DNA from: Pseudochelatococcus lubricantis
GTDB taxonomy: Bacteria > Pseudomonadota > Alphaproteobacteria > Rhizobiales > Beijerinckiaceae
NCBI RefSeq assembly: GCF_042432495.1
Contig: NZ_JBHLXC010000001.1
Coordinates: 434,001 to 498,000, forward strand
Direction of reading: 5' to 3'
DNA: 64,000 nt
The notes under the pieces: model-generated
Databases searched by the model: none
What the model was told of the DNA's origin: nothing
The model's input: the letters and a program-made list of their open reading frames with translations, nothing else
Program-made: the position numbers and the translations under genes
Shown here: positions 34,796-43,297 of the stretch, in pieces
How the letters are laid out: every line of letters begins with the position of its first letter
Numbering within the stretch: position 1 is the stretch's first letter

Positions 34796-36208
34796 ATGCC
34801 GAATCCCGCAACGGGCAAGGATATCACCTGCAGGCTGCTGGTCATCGGCGCCGGGCCCGGCGGCTACGTCACCGCCATCCGTGCCGGGCAGCTTGGCGTC
34901 GACACCGTGATCGTCGAGGGACGCAAGGTCGGCGGCACCTGCCTCACCATCGGCTGCATCCCCTCCAAGGCGCTGATCCACGCGGCGGAGGAATTCGACC
35001 GCGTGGCGCAACTCGCGGCCGGGAACAACCCGTTCGGGATCGCGGCGGAGCTGCCGACCATCGATCTCGCCCGGACGATCCAATGGAAGGACGAGATCGT
35101 CTCGCGCCTCAACAGCGGCGTTGCGGCGCTGCTCAAGAAGGCTCGCGTTAAGATCGTGACCGGCCGCGCGCGCTTCGTGGACGGCCGCACGGTCGCGGTC
35201 GAGACCGATGTCGGCACGCAAATCGTGCGCGCGGAAACCGTCGTCATCGCCACAGGCTCCGCGCCGGTGGAACTGCCGTTCCTGCCCTTCGGCGGCGATG
35301 TGATCTCGTCGACGGAAGCGCTGTCGCTCACCCGGGTGCCGGACAGGCTCGCCATCATCGGCGGCGGCTACATCGGGCTCGAACTCGGCACCGCCTTCGC
35401 CAAGCTCGGCAGCCGCGTGACGGTGGTGGAGGCGGCGGAGCGCATCCTGCCGCAATATGACGCCGAATTGACGCAGCCCGTATCCAGACGGCTGAAGAGG
35501 CTCGACGTGACCGTGCTCACCGGCACGAAGGCGCGCGGCCGTGACGGCTCCGGCAAGCTCCTCGTCGAGGGCGCGGACGGGACGACGACGAAAATCGCCG
35601 CCGACAGGATACTCGTCACCGTCGGCCGTCGGCCCGTGACCGAGGGCTGGGGCCGCGAGGAACTGGCGCTCGACATGGACGGCCGCTTCCTGCGCGTGGA
35701 CGCGAAGTGCGAAACCTCCATGCGCGGCATCTATGCCATCGGCGACGTGACGGGCGAGCCGATGCTGGCGCACCGTGCCATGGCGCAGGGCGAGATGGTG
35801 GCGGAGATCGTCGCCGGCCACCGGCGCCAGTGGGACAGGCAGGCGATCCCGGCCATCTGCTTCACCGACCCCGAGATCGTGTCGGTGGGGATGTCGCCCG
35901 ACGAGGCGCGCGCTGCCGGGCGGGAGATCAAGGTCGGCGTCTTCCCTTTCACCGCGAACGGCCGCGCCCTGACGAAGCACGCCGAGGACGGCTTCGTGCG
36001 CGTGGTGGCGCGGGCGGACAACCATGTCGTGCTCGGCATCCAGGCGGTGGGACAGGGCATCTCCGAAATGGCGGCGGCCTTCGGGCTCGCGCTGGAGATG
36101 GGCGCGCGGCTGGAAGACATCGCCGGCACCATCCACGCCCATCCGACACAGGGTGAGGCGCTGCAGGAAGCCGCGCTGCGGACGCTGGGGCGCGCTATCC
36201 ATATGTGA
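34796..36208 (+). CDS. lpdV: Dihydrolipoyl dehydrogenase (E3) of the branched-chain complex
   Basis: FAD-dependent E3 (470 aa) that reoxidises lipoamide with NAD+. The FAD fold GAGPGGYVTAIRAGQLG is at the N-terminus, the redox disulfide is Cys49/Cys54 in GGTCLTIGCIPSK, the NAD-binding GGGYIGLELGTAFAKLG lies near residue 187, and the C-terminal catalytic His is in HAHPTQGEAL. It begins 2 bases after the E2 stop, so the operon E1a-E1b-E2-E3 is complete and self-contained. The symbol follows the branched-chain-specific E3; a shared Lpd role is possible. Confidence 0.94.
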   Translation: MPNPATGKDITCRLLVIGAGPGGYVTAIRAGQLGVDTVIVEGRKVGGTCLTIGCIPSKALIHAAEEFDRVAQLAAGNNPFGIAAELPTIDLARTIQWKDEIVSRLNSGVAALLKKARVKIVTGRARFVDGRTVAVETDVGTQIVRAETVVIATGSAPVELPFLPFGGDVISSTEALSLTRVPDRLAIIGGGYIGLELGTAFAKLGSRVTVVEAAERILPQYDAELTQPVSRRLKRLDVTVLTGTKARGRDGSGKLLVEGADGTTTKIAADRILVTVGRRPVTEGWGREELALDMDGRFLRVDAKCETSMRGIYAIGDVTGEPMLAHRAMAQGEMVAEIVAGHRRQWDRQAIPAICFTDPEIVSVGMSPDEARAAGREIKVGVFPFTANGRALTKHAEDGFVRVVARADNHVVLGIQAVGQGISEMAAAFGLALEMGARLEDIAGTIHAHPTQGEALQEAALRTLGRAIHM

Positions 36209-36244
36209 TGTGAGCATGTGCCGGCTGCGCGCCGCCGCGTGGCC

Positions 36245-37360
36245 TCAGCCGCGGCCGACTCCTGTCCTGGTGGTGACGGGAGCATGTTTCGCCGGCCCGG
36301 CAGGGGACTGCTTCAGCCTGGCGAGCGTGGCGTTCGGATCCGATGCGGCAACGGCAAAAAAGGCCCTCAGTCCGATGAACGTTCCGTCCGGATCGCGCAT
36401 TTGCTCAAGGAGAGCATGGGTTTTGTTGCGCAGATCGAGAAGCTGGGATTTGGCCTCCGCCGTCGGGGCCTTGTCGCTGAAGGCGGGGTTTGAAAGCATT
36501 TCAAGTGTATGCTCAAGGTCATTTATGGCATTTGTGGCCCAGGTATGACCTTCGATAGCTACTTTCTTGAATTTGTCCGGAGAGGTTCCGCTTTTCAGCG
36601 CTGTATTCAGTAGCAGGGCCATGCGGCTGGCGCCTTGCGCCCCCATCAACTCCGTTTTTTGCAGCTTGAGCCATGCGTCGTTCGCCGCCGCCGGATCGTT
36701 CATGATGTCCTGCAGCGCTCCTCTTACCCAATCCTGTGTATTGAGCTGACGAAGGTCGGGCCGGGAAGAGAAGCTGACGGAATCGTGCAGGGCCACGGCA
36801 AGTTTCATGGCGTGCGGGTTCCCGCCGCGCTGGGCGTGCATGAGAAACCGCGTGTTGAAGCCGATCGGGCTGTCCGCATATGACACGATGGCATCCATCA
36901 GGTACGAGGCAGTATCGGCCTGAGGGTCGGTCGTGAAGCGCAACTGCATGTCCTTGATGAACTTGTCCGATGCGGCGGCAAACGCTTTCTTCGCCGTGGC
37001 AAGCCCGTTGGCGCCGGGAAGGGGCAGCGGCGCAGCCTTTACCTTTTTCGAACGGTCGTCGCCCTCCGCGATGATTTCGCGAACCACACGGGCCGAGAGA
37101 GGTGTCGCGTTGGCGAGGTCGATCTTTCCGCTCACGTTCCTGACGAAGTCGGCACCATATTGACGTTGCAGGACAAGAGCGAACTCGGTTCTCAGCCGCT
37201 GGTTGGCTGTCTGGCCTGGATCCCGGAACCAGTTCGAAAGGCGGCTCGCGAAGGCACTGTCACCGAATTTGGTGAGCTGCGGTTTGTCGTTCGCGTCGTC
37301 AAGCCTCAGAAAACCCTTGTTCCCGCCCAGGAGCCGGAAATGAGACAGTTCAAGAGCCAT
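36245..37360 (-). CDS. Putative type III secretion effector-like protein of unknown function (371 aa)
   Basis: Not recognised by family. The start ATG 37360 has AAAGGA eight bases upstream. The protein is soluble, mostly helical, contains no cysteine that I can find, and has no Sec signal or membrane helix. Features: residues about 30-75 KFGDSAFASRLSNWFRDP... with QRLRTEFALVLQRQYG, an Ala/Pro linker (APLPLPGANGL) near 115, a central helical region with LNTQDWVRGALQDIMND, and a flexible tail (KQSPAGPAKHAPVTTRT). It lies 34 bases downstream of a CesT-like chaperone gene on the same strand; such chaperones are usually encoded beside their effector. Base composition is visibly less GC-rich than the flanking operons, suggesting horizontal transfer. 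No secretion apparatus genes are in the window. Confidence 0.6.
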   Translation of the reverse strand: MALELSHFRLLGGNKGFLRLDDANDKPQLTKFGDSAFASRLSNWFRDPGQTANQRLRTEFALVLQRQYGADFVRNVSGKIDLANATPLSARVVREIIAEGDDRSKKVKAAPLPLPGANGLATAKKAFAAASDKFIKDMQLRFTTDPQADTASYLMDAIVSYADSPIGFNTRFLMHAQRGGNPHAMKLAVALHDSVSFSSRPDLRQLNTQDWVRGALQDIMNDPAAANDAWLKLQKTELMGAQGASRMALLLNTALKSGTSPDKFKKVAIEGHTWATNAINDLEHTLEMLSNPAFSDKAPTAEAKSQLLDLRNKTHALLEQMRDPDGTFIGLRAFFAVAASDPNATLARLKQSPAGPAKHAPVTTRTGVGRG

Positions 37361-37394
37361 GAATGATGTCCTTTTGCTCGGGATTGCAATGGCG

Positions 37395-37865
37395 TCAGAC
37401 CTGAATGTGGATGTCCGCGAAGGGCGCGCCGTGGACCGGGGCGTCATCGCTGCGGCTGACGAAATCCGGTGCGTTGATGGTGGCGGTGAGCTTTTCGACC
37501 CGGTCGACGATGGCTTCGATCGCAGCCTCGAAATCCTGCGGCGTCAGGCCGCGCAGGGGGATGCGCTCGATGAACATGATCCTGCGGGCGTGCCGATCGA
37601 TGCCGATGGCGCCCGTGCCCATGATCAGCGTGGCATAGCTCATATCCTGCAGCTTTTCGAGCAAGGCGCTCCAAGGCTGGTCGGGCAGGGTGCCGATCCG
37701 CGAGTGCACCAGAAGGATCTTGAGATGCTCCTTGTACTCTATATCGAGAACGACATCGTCGAAACCGAGGCAGCAATAGCCGTCTTCGTCGAGGGCAAGC
37801 TCGGGGATATTGATCAGCTTGCCGAATTCCTGAATAATGTGCGTATGGTTGGCAATAAAAGACAT
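37395..37865 (-). CDS. CesT-like type III secretion chaperone
   Basis: A 156-residue acidic protein resembling class I type III secretion chaperones (CesT/Tir-chaperone family). Family-like features: an N-terminal helix IIQEFGKLINIPELALDEDGYCCLGFDD followed by beta strands VVLDIEYKEHLKILLVHSRIG, a helix LLEKLQDMSYATLIMGTGAIGID, a strand RRIMFIERIPLRGL and the terminal helix TPQDFEAAIEAIVDRVEKL, all in the right order and size. ATG 37865 has GGAGGAG four bases upstream. Such dimers bind the N-terminal segment of an effector before secretion. The next gene, 34 bases on, is the obvious partner. Recognition is from pattern memory, so moderate certainty. Confidence 0.75.
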   Translation of the reverse strand: MSFIANHTHIIQEFGKLINIPELALDEDGYCCLGFDDVVLDIEYKEHLKILLVHSRIGTLPDQPWSALLEKLQDMSYATLIMGTGAIGIDRHARRIMFIERIPLRGLTPQDFEAAIEAIVDRVEKLTATINAPDFVSRSDDAPVHGAPFADIHIQV

Positions 37866-38234
37866 AAAACTCCTCCAATGAAAAAGTATATGGAAATTAC
37901 TTCCCCGGCTTAAGGAGGGTGAATCAGGAATACGCGCAGAAGACATATTCTCCCATGGCGAAAAATTTGTCAACGTTCAGAAGAAAAATATGACATTTGA
38001 AAGGATTTATTATTTTAGTGAATCTTGCATTATAATATTATTACTTTGATATTATTTCATGTTATTTTCAGATTGTTTCGTCCCGTTAGTGTAACATTGT
38101 CGGCGCTGTGCCCGGCCTGCGGCGTCATGGCGTGTATTGCGCTTGTCATTGCCGCCCGATAAGCTTCGCGAACCTGAGAGCTTCCAGGGGCATAGAGACA
38201 CAAGCATCGTCCAGGCGCATCGAGGAATGATTCC
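37866..38234. promoter_or_regulatory. Very AT-rich intergenic region upstream of the chaperone gene
   Basis: 369 bases between the divergent chaperone gene and the 38235 operon. Bases 37981-38040 contain only 11 G or C in 60, in sharp contrast to the rest of the window. A TATAAT occurs on each strand (minus 38033-38028; plus 38030-38035), with no clear -35. No gene is supported. AT-rich tracts of this kind are typical of xenogeneic-silencer (MucR/H-NS-like) targets and of the edges of acquired islands. Confidence 0.5.
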
Positions 38235-39419
38235 ATGAGCGAAGTCGCGGTCAAAACACCGTTGCAGTATCTCGACAAGGCGGTCGGCGCGCTGCGCGAC
38301 CTGGGGCTGGTGAAGGATGGCGCCGCCGAGGAATCGCCCATCGTTGGCCTCCTGAACAAGATCGCCGATATCGAGCCGGACAAGATCGCCGTCATCACCC
38401 GCACGCTGCAGCAGATGAGCGTGTTCAACGAGGTGGTGCGCAACGAGGTGGCGCAGATCGTCGTCGGCCAGCGTTATGAGGACATCGCCAAGGCGTTCGA
38501 TTCCATCCGCGACGACGCCAAGCGGATGGTCGACCAGCTCGACGACGGCAAGATCAACCTGTTCGAGCGCGCCACCAACGTGTGGATGAAGGTCGCGCGC
38601 GGCGACGTCTCCGACCGTTTCGACAAGATCAAGGAGACATACCTCGAAGTCTCCCGCGATACCCGCCAGAACATCGAGCGCGAGCAGGCGATCCTTGAGG
38701 CCTACCGCGACTTCCGCGGCGCGCTGAAGCAGGCCGAGGTCGCGGCGCTCGAAATCCTGAAGACGGCGGGGGGCAAGCTCGACGCCGCGCGGGCCGAACT
38801 CGGCGACGCCTCCGACAAGGTCTCCGGCTTCCCGCCGGACGGCGACGTGAGCGAGCGCGCGAAGCTCGAACTGCTCCGTGACGAGCACCTGCGCCGCGTG
38901 CAGGGCGAGGAGGGGCGTTATCAGATCGCCAAGGACCTCGCCGACAACCTGACCATCAGCTACAACACGTCCGAAGTGGTCATGGCGCGTCTTCTGCAGA
39001 CCACCAACGCCAAGGAGCGCGTCTACCAGCAGGCGATCAGCTTCTTCACCACCAACGAATCCGTGCTCACCGCCCTCAAGGCGTCGTTCACCGGCCTGTT
39101 CGGGCTGCACGAGGCCACGCAGACGCTCAACGAGCTGAAGGAAGGCGTGTCCACCTCGCTGGAGGTGCTGGCGGAGATCGGCGGCAAGGTGCAGGAAGAG
39201 GCGCTCAAGGCCGGTTATGGCCCCACCGTCCGCGCGGACGCGGTGAAGAAGCTCGTCGACAGCGTGATCAACTTCCAGACCCGCTCGATCGAGATCGTCG
39301 CCGAGATGCGCAAGCTTTCGACGCAGAACAGCGAGGAAATCCGCAACGCGGTCGAGGACGGCAAGCGTCGCATCGCGCGCCTCGCCGCGGAGGGCAACGC
39401 GCTTGTCATCGAAGGCTGA
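38235..39419 (+). CDS. Long helical protein of unknown function, TelA-like or 'cell surface protein' type (394 aa)
   Basis: A 394-residue, almost wholly helical soluble protein. No signal peptide or membrane segment is visible. Middle residues (SDRFDKIKETYLEVSRDTR, IEREQAILEAYRDFRGALKQAE) and the C-terminal half (TTNESVLTALKASFTGLFGL, LEVLAEIGGKVQEEALKAGYGP, SVINFQTRSIEIVAEMRKLS) recall the toxic-anion-resistance TelA architecture in layout; databases often label relatives as cell surface protein. I do not assign a function. It heads a three-gene operon: the next gene starts at a TTG inside its last codons. The upstream gap is AT-rich. Confidence 0.6.
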   Translation: MSEVAVKTPLQYLDKAVGALRDLGLVKDGAAEESPIVGLLNKIADIEPDKIAVITRTLQQMSVFNEVVRNEVAQIVVGQRYEDIAKAFDSIRDDAKRMVDQLDDGKINLFERATNVWMKVARGDVSDRFDKIKETYLEVSRDTRQNIEREQAILEAYRDFRGALKQAEVAALEILKTAGGKLDAARAELGDASDKVSGFPPDGDVSERAKLELLRDEHLRRVQGEEGRYQIAKDLADNLTISYNTSEVVMARLLQTTNAKERVYQQAISFFTTNESVLTALKASFTGLFGLHEATQTLNELKEGVSTSLEVLAEIGGKVQEEALKAGYGPTVRADAVKKLVDSVINFQTRSIEIVAEMRKLSTQNSEEIRNAVEDGKRRIARLAAEGNALVIEG

Positions 39420-40362
39420 CACGCCGGCATCCGGAAGCGCCGGCGCGCTCGACGAGGTGATGCTGGCCATGGACGTGGTGGACACACTGCGTCACAACGA
39501 AAATGTCGCCCTGAAGGAACTGGGGCAGGAAGGCCGGGACGAGGACCTCAAGGAGCGGCTGCGCCGCATCTACGAAAGCCAGGGGCTTGAGGTCTCCGAC
39601 CGCATCCTCGATGAGGGCATCAAGGCGCTCAAGGAAAGCCGCTTCACCTACGAGCCGGCGGAGGCGGGCTCGCGCCTGCTCGCCGGCATCTGGGTGAGGC
39701 GCGGTCTCTACGGCAAGATCGCGGGTGCGGTTCTCGTCGCGCTCGTGGCGTGGATCGGTGTGTCCGCCTGGCGCGGTGCCAGCGAGCAGCGGGCGCGGGA
39801 GGCAGCGCGCATCGAACTTGCGGAGACATTGCCCCGGCGGCTGGAACAGGCGGCCTCGCGCGTGCTGGCCGATGCCCGCACGGCGGACGCGCGCGACCGT
39901 GCCGAAGCCCTGCACGCGGACGGTGTCGCGGCGTTGACGCAGGGCGATGCCGACGCGGCGCGCGGCGCCGCCGCCGCGCTGGAGCAACTGCGGGCGAGGC
40001 TCGCCGAGACCTACCGGCTGCGCATCGTCTCGCGCCCCGGCGAGGACACGGGCGTGTTCCGCATTCCGGACGTCAACAGCAACGCCCGCAACTATTACCT
40101 CATCGTCGAGGCGGTGACGCCTGATGGCAAGGTGCTCTCGCTGCCCGTCCGCAGCGAGGAGGACGGCAAGGTGAAGACCGTTACCCGCTGGGGCGTGCGG
40201 GTGCCGCAGCGCACCTTCGACGCCGTGCGGCGCGACAAGGGGGACGACGGCATCGTGCAGAACGATACGCTTGCCGAAAAGCCGCGCGGCGGGTTGGAAC
40301 CCGTCTACCGCATGAATGTCTCGCCGGACGGGGAAAACCCCGGAACCATTACCGAGTGGTGA
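39403..40362 (+). CDS. DUF6384-like single-pass membrane protein (319 aa)
   Basis: Probable DUF6384 member. The N-terminal soluble part contains LDEVMLAMDVVDTLRHNENVALKELGQEGRDEDL and GIKALKESRFTYEP, which is how I recall this family; one membrane helix (IAGAVLVALVAWIGVSAWRG) lies near residue 108-128, followed by a helical stretch with RLEQAASRVLADARTADAR and a C-terminal beta-rich domain (LRIVSRPGEDTGVFRIPDVNSNARNYYLIVEAV, in outline) probably outside the membrane. The TTG start at 39403 has GGAGGG eight bases upstream and overlaps the previous gene by 17 bases; a GTG at 39457 is an alternative. Function unknown. Confidence 0.65.
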   Translation: MSSKADTPASGSAGALDEVMLAMDVVDTLRHNENVALKELGQEGRDEDLKERLRRIYESQGLEVSDRILDEGIKALKESRFTYEPAEAGSRLLAGIWVRRGLYGKIAGAVLVALVAWIGVSAWRGASEQRAREAARIELAETLPRRLEQAASRVLADARTADARDRAEALHADGVAALTQGDADAARGAAAALEQLRARLAETYRLRIVSRPGEDTGVFRIPDVNSNARNYYLIVEAVTPDGKVLSLPVRSEEDGKVKTVTRWGVRVPQRTFDAVRRDKGDDGIVQNDTLAEKPRGGLEPVYRMNVSPDGENPGTITEW

Positions 40363-40366
40363 CGCC

Positions 40367-41797
40367 ATGATCAGTGCAGGCGATGCCTTTTCCGCCATCG
40401 AACAGGCCATGGGCCGCGTCCGGGCGGACGAGAACAGGGTCACGGGCGTCATCGACGCGGCCACCGCCGACGCCACGCGGCTGCGCGGCGAGCAGGCCTC
40501 GCTCTACGGCGATCTGGCGCGGCTGCGGCTCGACGCGCTCGGGCAGGAGTCGGTCAAGGGCGAACTCGACGCGGCGGAGCGCCGGGCGTTGTCGGCGGTC
40601 GAGGCGCACAACCGGCAAGTGGCGGCCATCCAGCAGCAGCACGGCGCGCTGAGCGACGACCTGCGGCAGTTGCAGACCGAGCGCGCCGCGCTCGCCACCG
40701 CGGTGCAGGACGCAGCGGCGCGTATCGACACGCAGGAGGCGGCGACCGAAAAGCGCCTCGCCGACGATCTCGCCTGGCAGGCGCAGGCGGCCAGGCGCGA
40801 TGGCGCGCAGGCGCGGGCGGAGGCGGCCGACGCAAAGGCGCAACAGTCGGAAGCGGACCGCGACGGCAAGTCGAAGCCTTATCTGGCCGATAGGCTCTTC
40901 GCCTATCTGTGGGCACGCGGCTTCGGCACGCCCAACTATCGCGGAAGCTGGCTGACGCGCTGGGGCGACAGTTATGTGGCGCGCGTCATCCGTTACGAGC
41001 CGGCACGGCAGAACTTCTTCATGCTCAACGAAATCCCCAGGCGGCTGCGCGATCACGCCGACCGCCTGAAAGCGGAGGCGCAGGAGGAAGAGACGCGCCT
41101 GCAGGCGCTGGAGCGCGTGGGGCTTGAGGCGGACGGCATCGCGGCGCTGGAGGCAGGGCACGAAAAGGCCGTGGCCGCGCTCGATGCTCTCGACAAGAAG
41201 CAGGCGGAACTCGAACGTGCCATCGCCGCAACGGACGAGCGTCGCACGGCGCTGGTCGAGGGCGAGGGCTCCGGCCTGCGCCGCGCGCAGGAAGAGCTGG
41301 CGGAATCACTGCGGCGCGAGGATCTGCGCGCGCTGCTCGGCGAGGCGCTGGCGACACCCACGCCGGACGACGAACGCATCGTGCAGCGCCTGCAGGAGAT
41401 CGACGCCGCGCTCGCCCGCCTGACGCGCGAGGCGGAGGAGGCCCGCAAGGTCGCCGTCGAACTTGCCCGCAAGCGGCTGGAGCTGGAGCGCTCACGCAAC
41501 GATTTCCGCCAGACCGGCTACGAGCGGCAGGGCGGCGGCTTCGTCAACGACAAGCTGATCGGCGACATCCTGGGCGGCATCATCGGCGGCGTGCTGTCGT
41601 CCCGCGATCTGGGCGATGCGCTGCGCAGCGGCTACAGGCAAGGCAGCCAGCCCCGCGACAACCGCTGGAATCGCCCGCCGCCCACGCGCGATGGCTGGGG
41701 CGGCGGCTTCGGTGGCGGCGGGCGTTCGTCGGGCGGCTCGTCCGGCCGGAGCGGCGGCAGCGGCGGCGGCGGCTTTCGCACCGGCGGACGGTTCTGA
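40367..41797 (+). CDS. Coiled-coil protein with glycine-rich C-terminal tail, unknown function (476 aa)
   Basis: Residues 1-175 form long coiled coils rich in Ala, Arg, Gln and Glu (ADATRLRGEQASLYGDLARL; QTERAALATAVQDAAARID). A small folded insert follows (SKPYLADRLFAYLWARGFGTPNYRGSWLTRWGDSYVARVIRYEP, outline), then further coiled coil to about residue 400, a hydrophobic glycine stretch DILGGIIGGVLSSRDLGD near 400-417, and a tail of Gly, Ser and Arg ending GGGFRTGGRF. No signal peptide. It starts 4 bases after the DUF6384-like stop and is the last gene of the operon, so the three proteins probably act together. Tail-to-tail with livF, 1 base apart. Confidence 0.65.
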   Translation: MISAGDAFSAIEQAMGRVRADENRVTGVIDAATADATRLRGEQASLYGDLARLRLDALGQESVKGELDAAERRALSAVEAHNRQVAAIQQQHGALSDDLRQLQTERAALATAVQDAAARIDTQEAATEKRLADDLAWQAQAARRDGAQARAEAADAKAQQSEADRDGKSKPYLADRLFAYLWARGFGTPNYRGSWLTRWGDSYVARVIRYEPARQNFFMLNEIPRRLRDHADRLKAEAQEEETRLQALERVGLEADGIAALEAGHEKAVAALDALDKKQAELERAIAATDERRTALVEGEGSGLRRAQEELAESLRREDLRALLGEALATPTPDDERIVQRLQEIDAALARLTREAEEARKVAVELARKRLELERSRNDFRQTGYERQGGGFVNDKLIGDILGGIIGGVLSSRDLGDALRSGYRQGSQPRDNRWNRPPPTRDGWGGGFGGGGRSSGGSSGRSGGSGGGGFRTGGRF

Positions 41798-41798
41798 G

Positions 41799-42518
41799 TC
41801 ATACGGCCAGATAGGCGTCGCGGACGTCGGGCTGCGCTTCCAGTTCCGCGAGCGTGCCGGAAAAGCGGATGCGTCCCTTCTCGATGATGTGGACGCGGTT
41901 CGCGATCAGCCGCGCAAAATGCAGGTTCTGCTCCGAAAGCAGCACGCTCAGGCCCTGCTGCCGCATGGCCAGAATGGCGTCGGCCATCTGCTCGACGATG
42001 CGGGGGGCCAGCCCTTCGGAGGGCTCGTCGAGCAGCACCAGCGAGGGGTTGCCCATCAGGGTGCGGGCGATGGTAAGCATCTGCTGCTCGCCGCCGCTCA
42101 TCCGCCCGCCCTGGCGCCGGCGCATCTCGCCGAGATTGGGGAACAGCGCGTAAAGCTGCTCGGGCCGCCACGTCGCCACGCCCGGACGCGGCGGCTGCCG
42201 GCCGACTTCGAGGTTTTCCTCCACCGTGAGTTCGGTGAAGATGCGCCGGTCCTCCGGCACGTAGCCGAGCCCCCGGCGCGCGATCGCGTATGGGGGCAGC
42301 GCCGATATGTCCGCGCCCGCGAAGACGACCGTGCCCGTGCGCCGGGGCACGAGGCCCATGATGGCGCGCAGCGTCGTGCTTTTGCCAGCGCCGTTGCGAC
42401 CCAGCAACGCCACGACCTCGCCCGCGCCCACATCGAACGCCACGTCGGACAGGATGTGCGCCGGGCCGTACCAGGCATTGAGGCCGGAAATTCGCAGGCT
42501 GGAAACTGGCAGCGTCAT
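41799..42518 (-). CDS. livF: Branched-chain amino acid-type ABC transporter ATPase LivF
   Basis: ATPase of 239 residues of the LivF kind (HAAT family). Walker A GRNGAGKSTTL, Q-loop region LGYVPEDRRIFTELTVEENL, signature MSGGEQQMLTIARTLM and Walker B LVLLDEPSEGLAPRIVEQ are intact. It overlaps livG by four bases and is the last gene of livK-livHM-livG-livF on the minus strand. Substrate of the system is not certain. Confidence 0.93.
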   Translation of the reverse strand: MTLPVSSLRISGLNAWYGPAHILSDVAFDVGAGEVVALLGRNGAGKSTTLRAIMGLVPRRTGTVVFAGADISALPPYAIARRGLGYVPEDRRIFTELTVEENLEVGRQPPRPGVATWRPEQLYALFPNLGEMRRRQGGRMSGGEQQMLTIARTLMGNPSLVLLDEPSEGLAPRIVEQMADAILAMRQQGLSVLLSEQNLHFARLIANRVHIIEKGRIRFSGTLAELEAQPDVRDAYLAV

Positions 42519-43297
42519 GCCGGCTTTTCCTCGCGGTGGCGGGCGTCGTAGAGGAAGCCCTCGCCGAGATAGACGGCGCGCACGCGCGGGTCGCGGCGCA
42601 CTTCCTGCGGGGTGCCGAAGGCGATGCGCTCTCCCCGATCGAGCACCATCACTGCATCGGCGTGCTCGAACACCACATCCATGTCGTGTTCCGTGAACAG
42701 CACGGCGACGTTCTTCTCGCGCGCGACGGCGGCGGCGAGGCGCATCAGCGCGGTGCGCTCGCGCGCGGCCATGCCCGCCGTCGGCTCGTCCATCAGCAGC
42801 AGGCGGGGGTTGTTGGCGAGTGCGACAGCGAGTTCGAGGCGTTTGAGATCGCCATAGGCAAGTTCGCCGCAGGGCCTGTCCGCCTGGTCTGCAAGGCCGG
42901 TTAGCGCCAGCAGCCCGTCAGCCTCTCCGCGGCAGGCGGCGCCCGCGAAGCCGCGGAAGCTGAAGGCGCGGCGGCGGAAGGACAGCAGAGCGACCTGCAC
43001 GTTCTCGCGCACCTTCATGGAGGCGAAGGTGGCCGTGATCTGGAACGTGCGCCCCACGCCGAGCCGCCACACGGCGGCGGGGCCGAGGCCTGTGATATCG
43101 ATGCCGCCGAGGCGGACATGGCCGGCATCGGGCGTGATCTGGCCGTTCAGCATGTTGAAGCAGGTGCTCTTGCCCGCGCCGTTGGGGCCGATCATGGCGA
43201 GAATCCGGCCCGCATCGAGTTCGAAAGAAACGCCGCGCACGGCCTCGACGCCGCCGAAGGATTTGCTCAGTCCTTCCGCCTGGAGCAAGGCGCTCAT
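42515..43297 (-). CDS. livG: Branched-chain amino acid-type ABC transporter ATPase LivG
   Basis: ATPase of 260 residues. Walker A GPNGAGKSTCFNML, signature region LAYGDLKRLELAVALANNP, Walker B LLLMDEPTAGMAARERTALM and H-loop LFTEHDMDVVFEHAD. The ATG at 43297 overlaps the stop of the fused permease; the far longer open frame upstream reads through the permease gene in the wrong frame and is not coding. LivG/LivF form the heterodimeric motor. Confidence 0.93.
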   Translation of the reverse strand: MSALLQAEGLSKSFGGVEAVRGVSFELDAGRILAMIGPNGAGKSTCFNMLNGQITPDAGHVRLGGIDITGLGPAAVWRLGVGRTFQITATFASMKVRENVQVALLSFRRRAFSFRGFAGAACRGEADGLLALTGLADQADRPCGELAYGDLKRLELAVALANNPRLLLMDEPTAGMAARERTALMRLAAAVAREKNVAVLFTEHDMDVVFEHADAVMVLDRGERIAFGTPQEVRRDPRVRAVYLGEGFLYDARHREEKPA

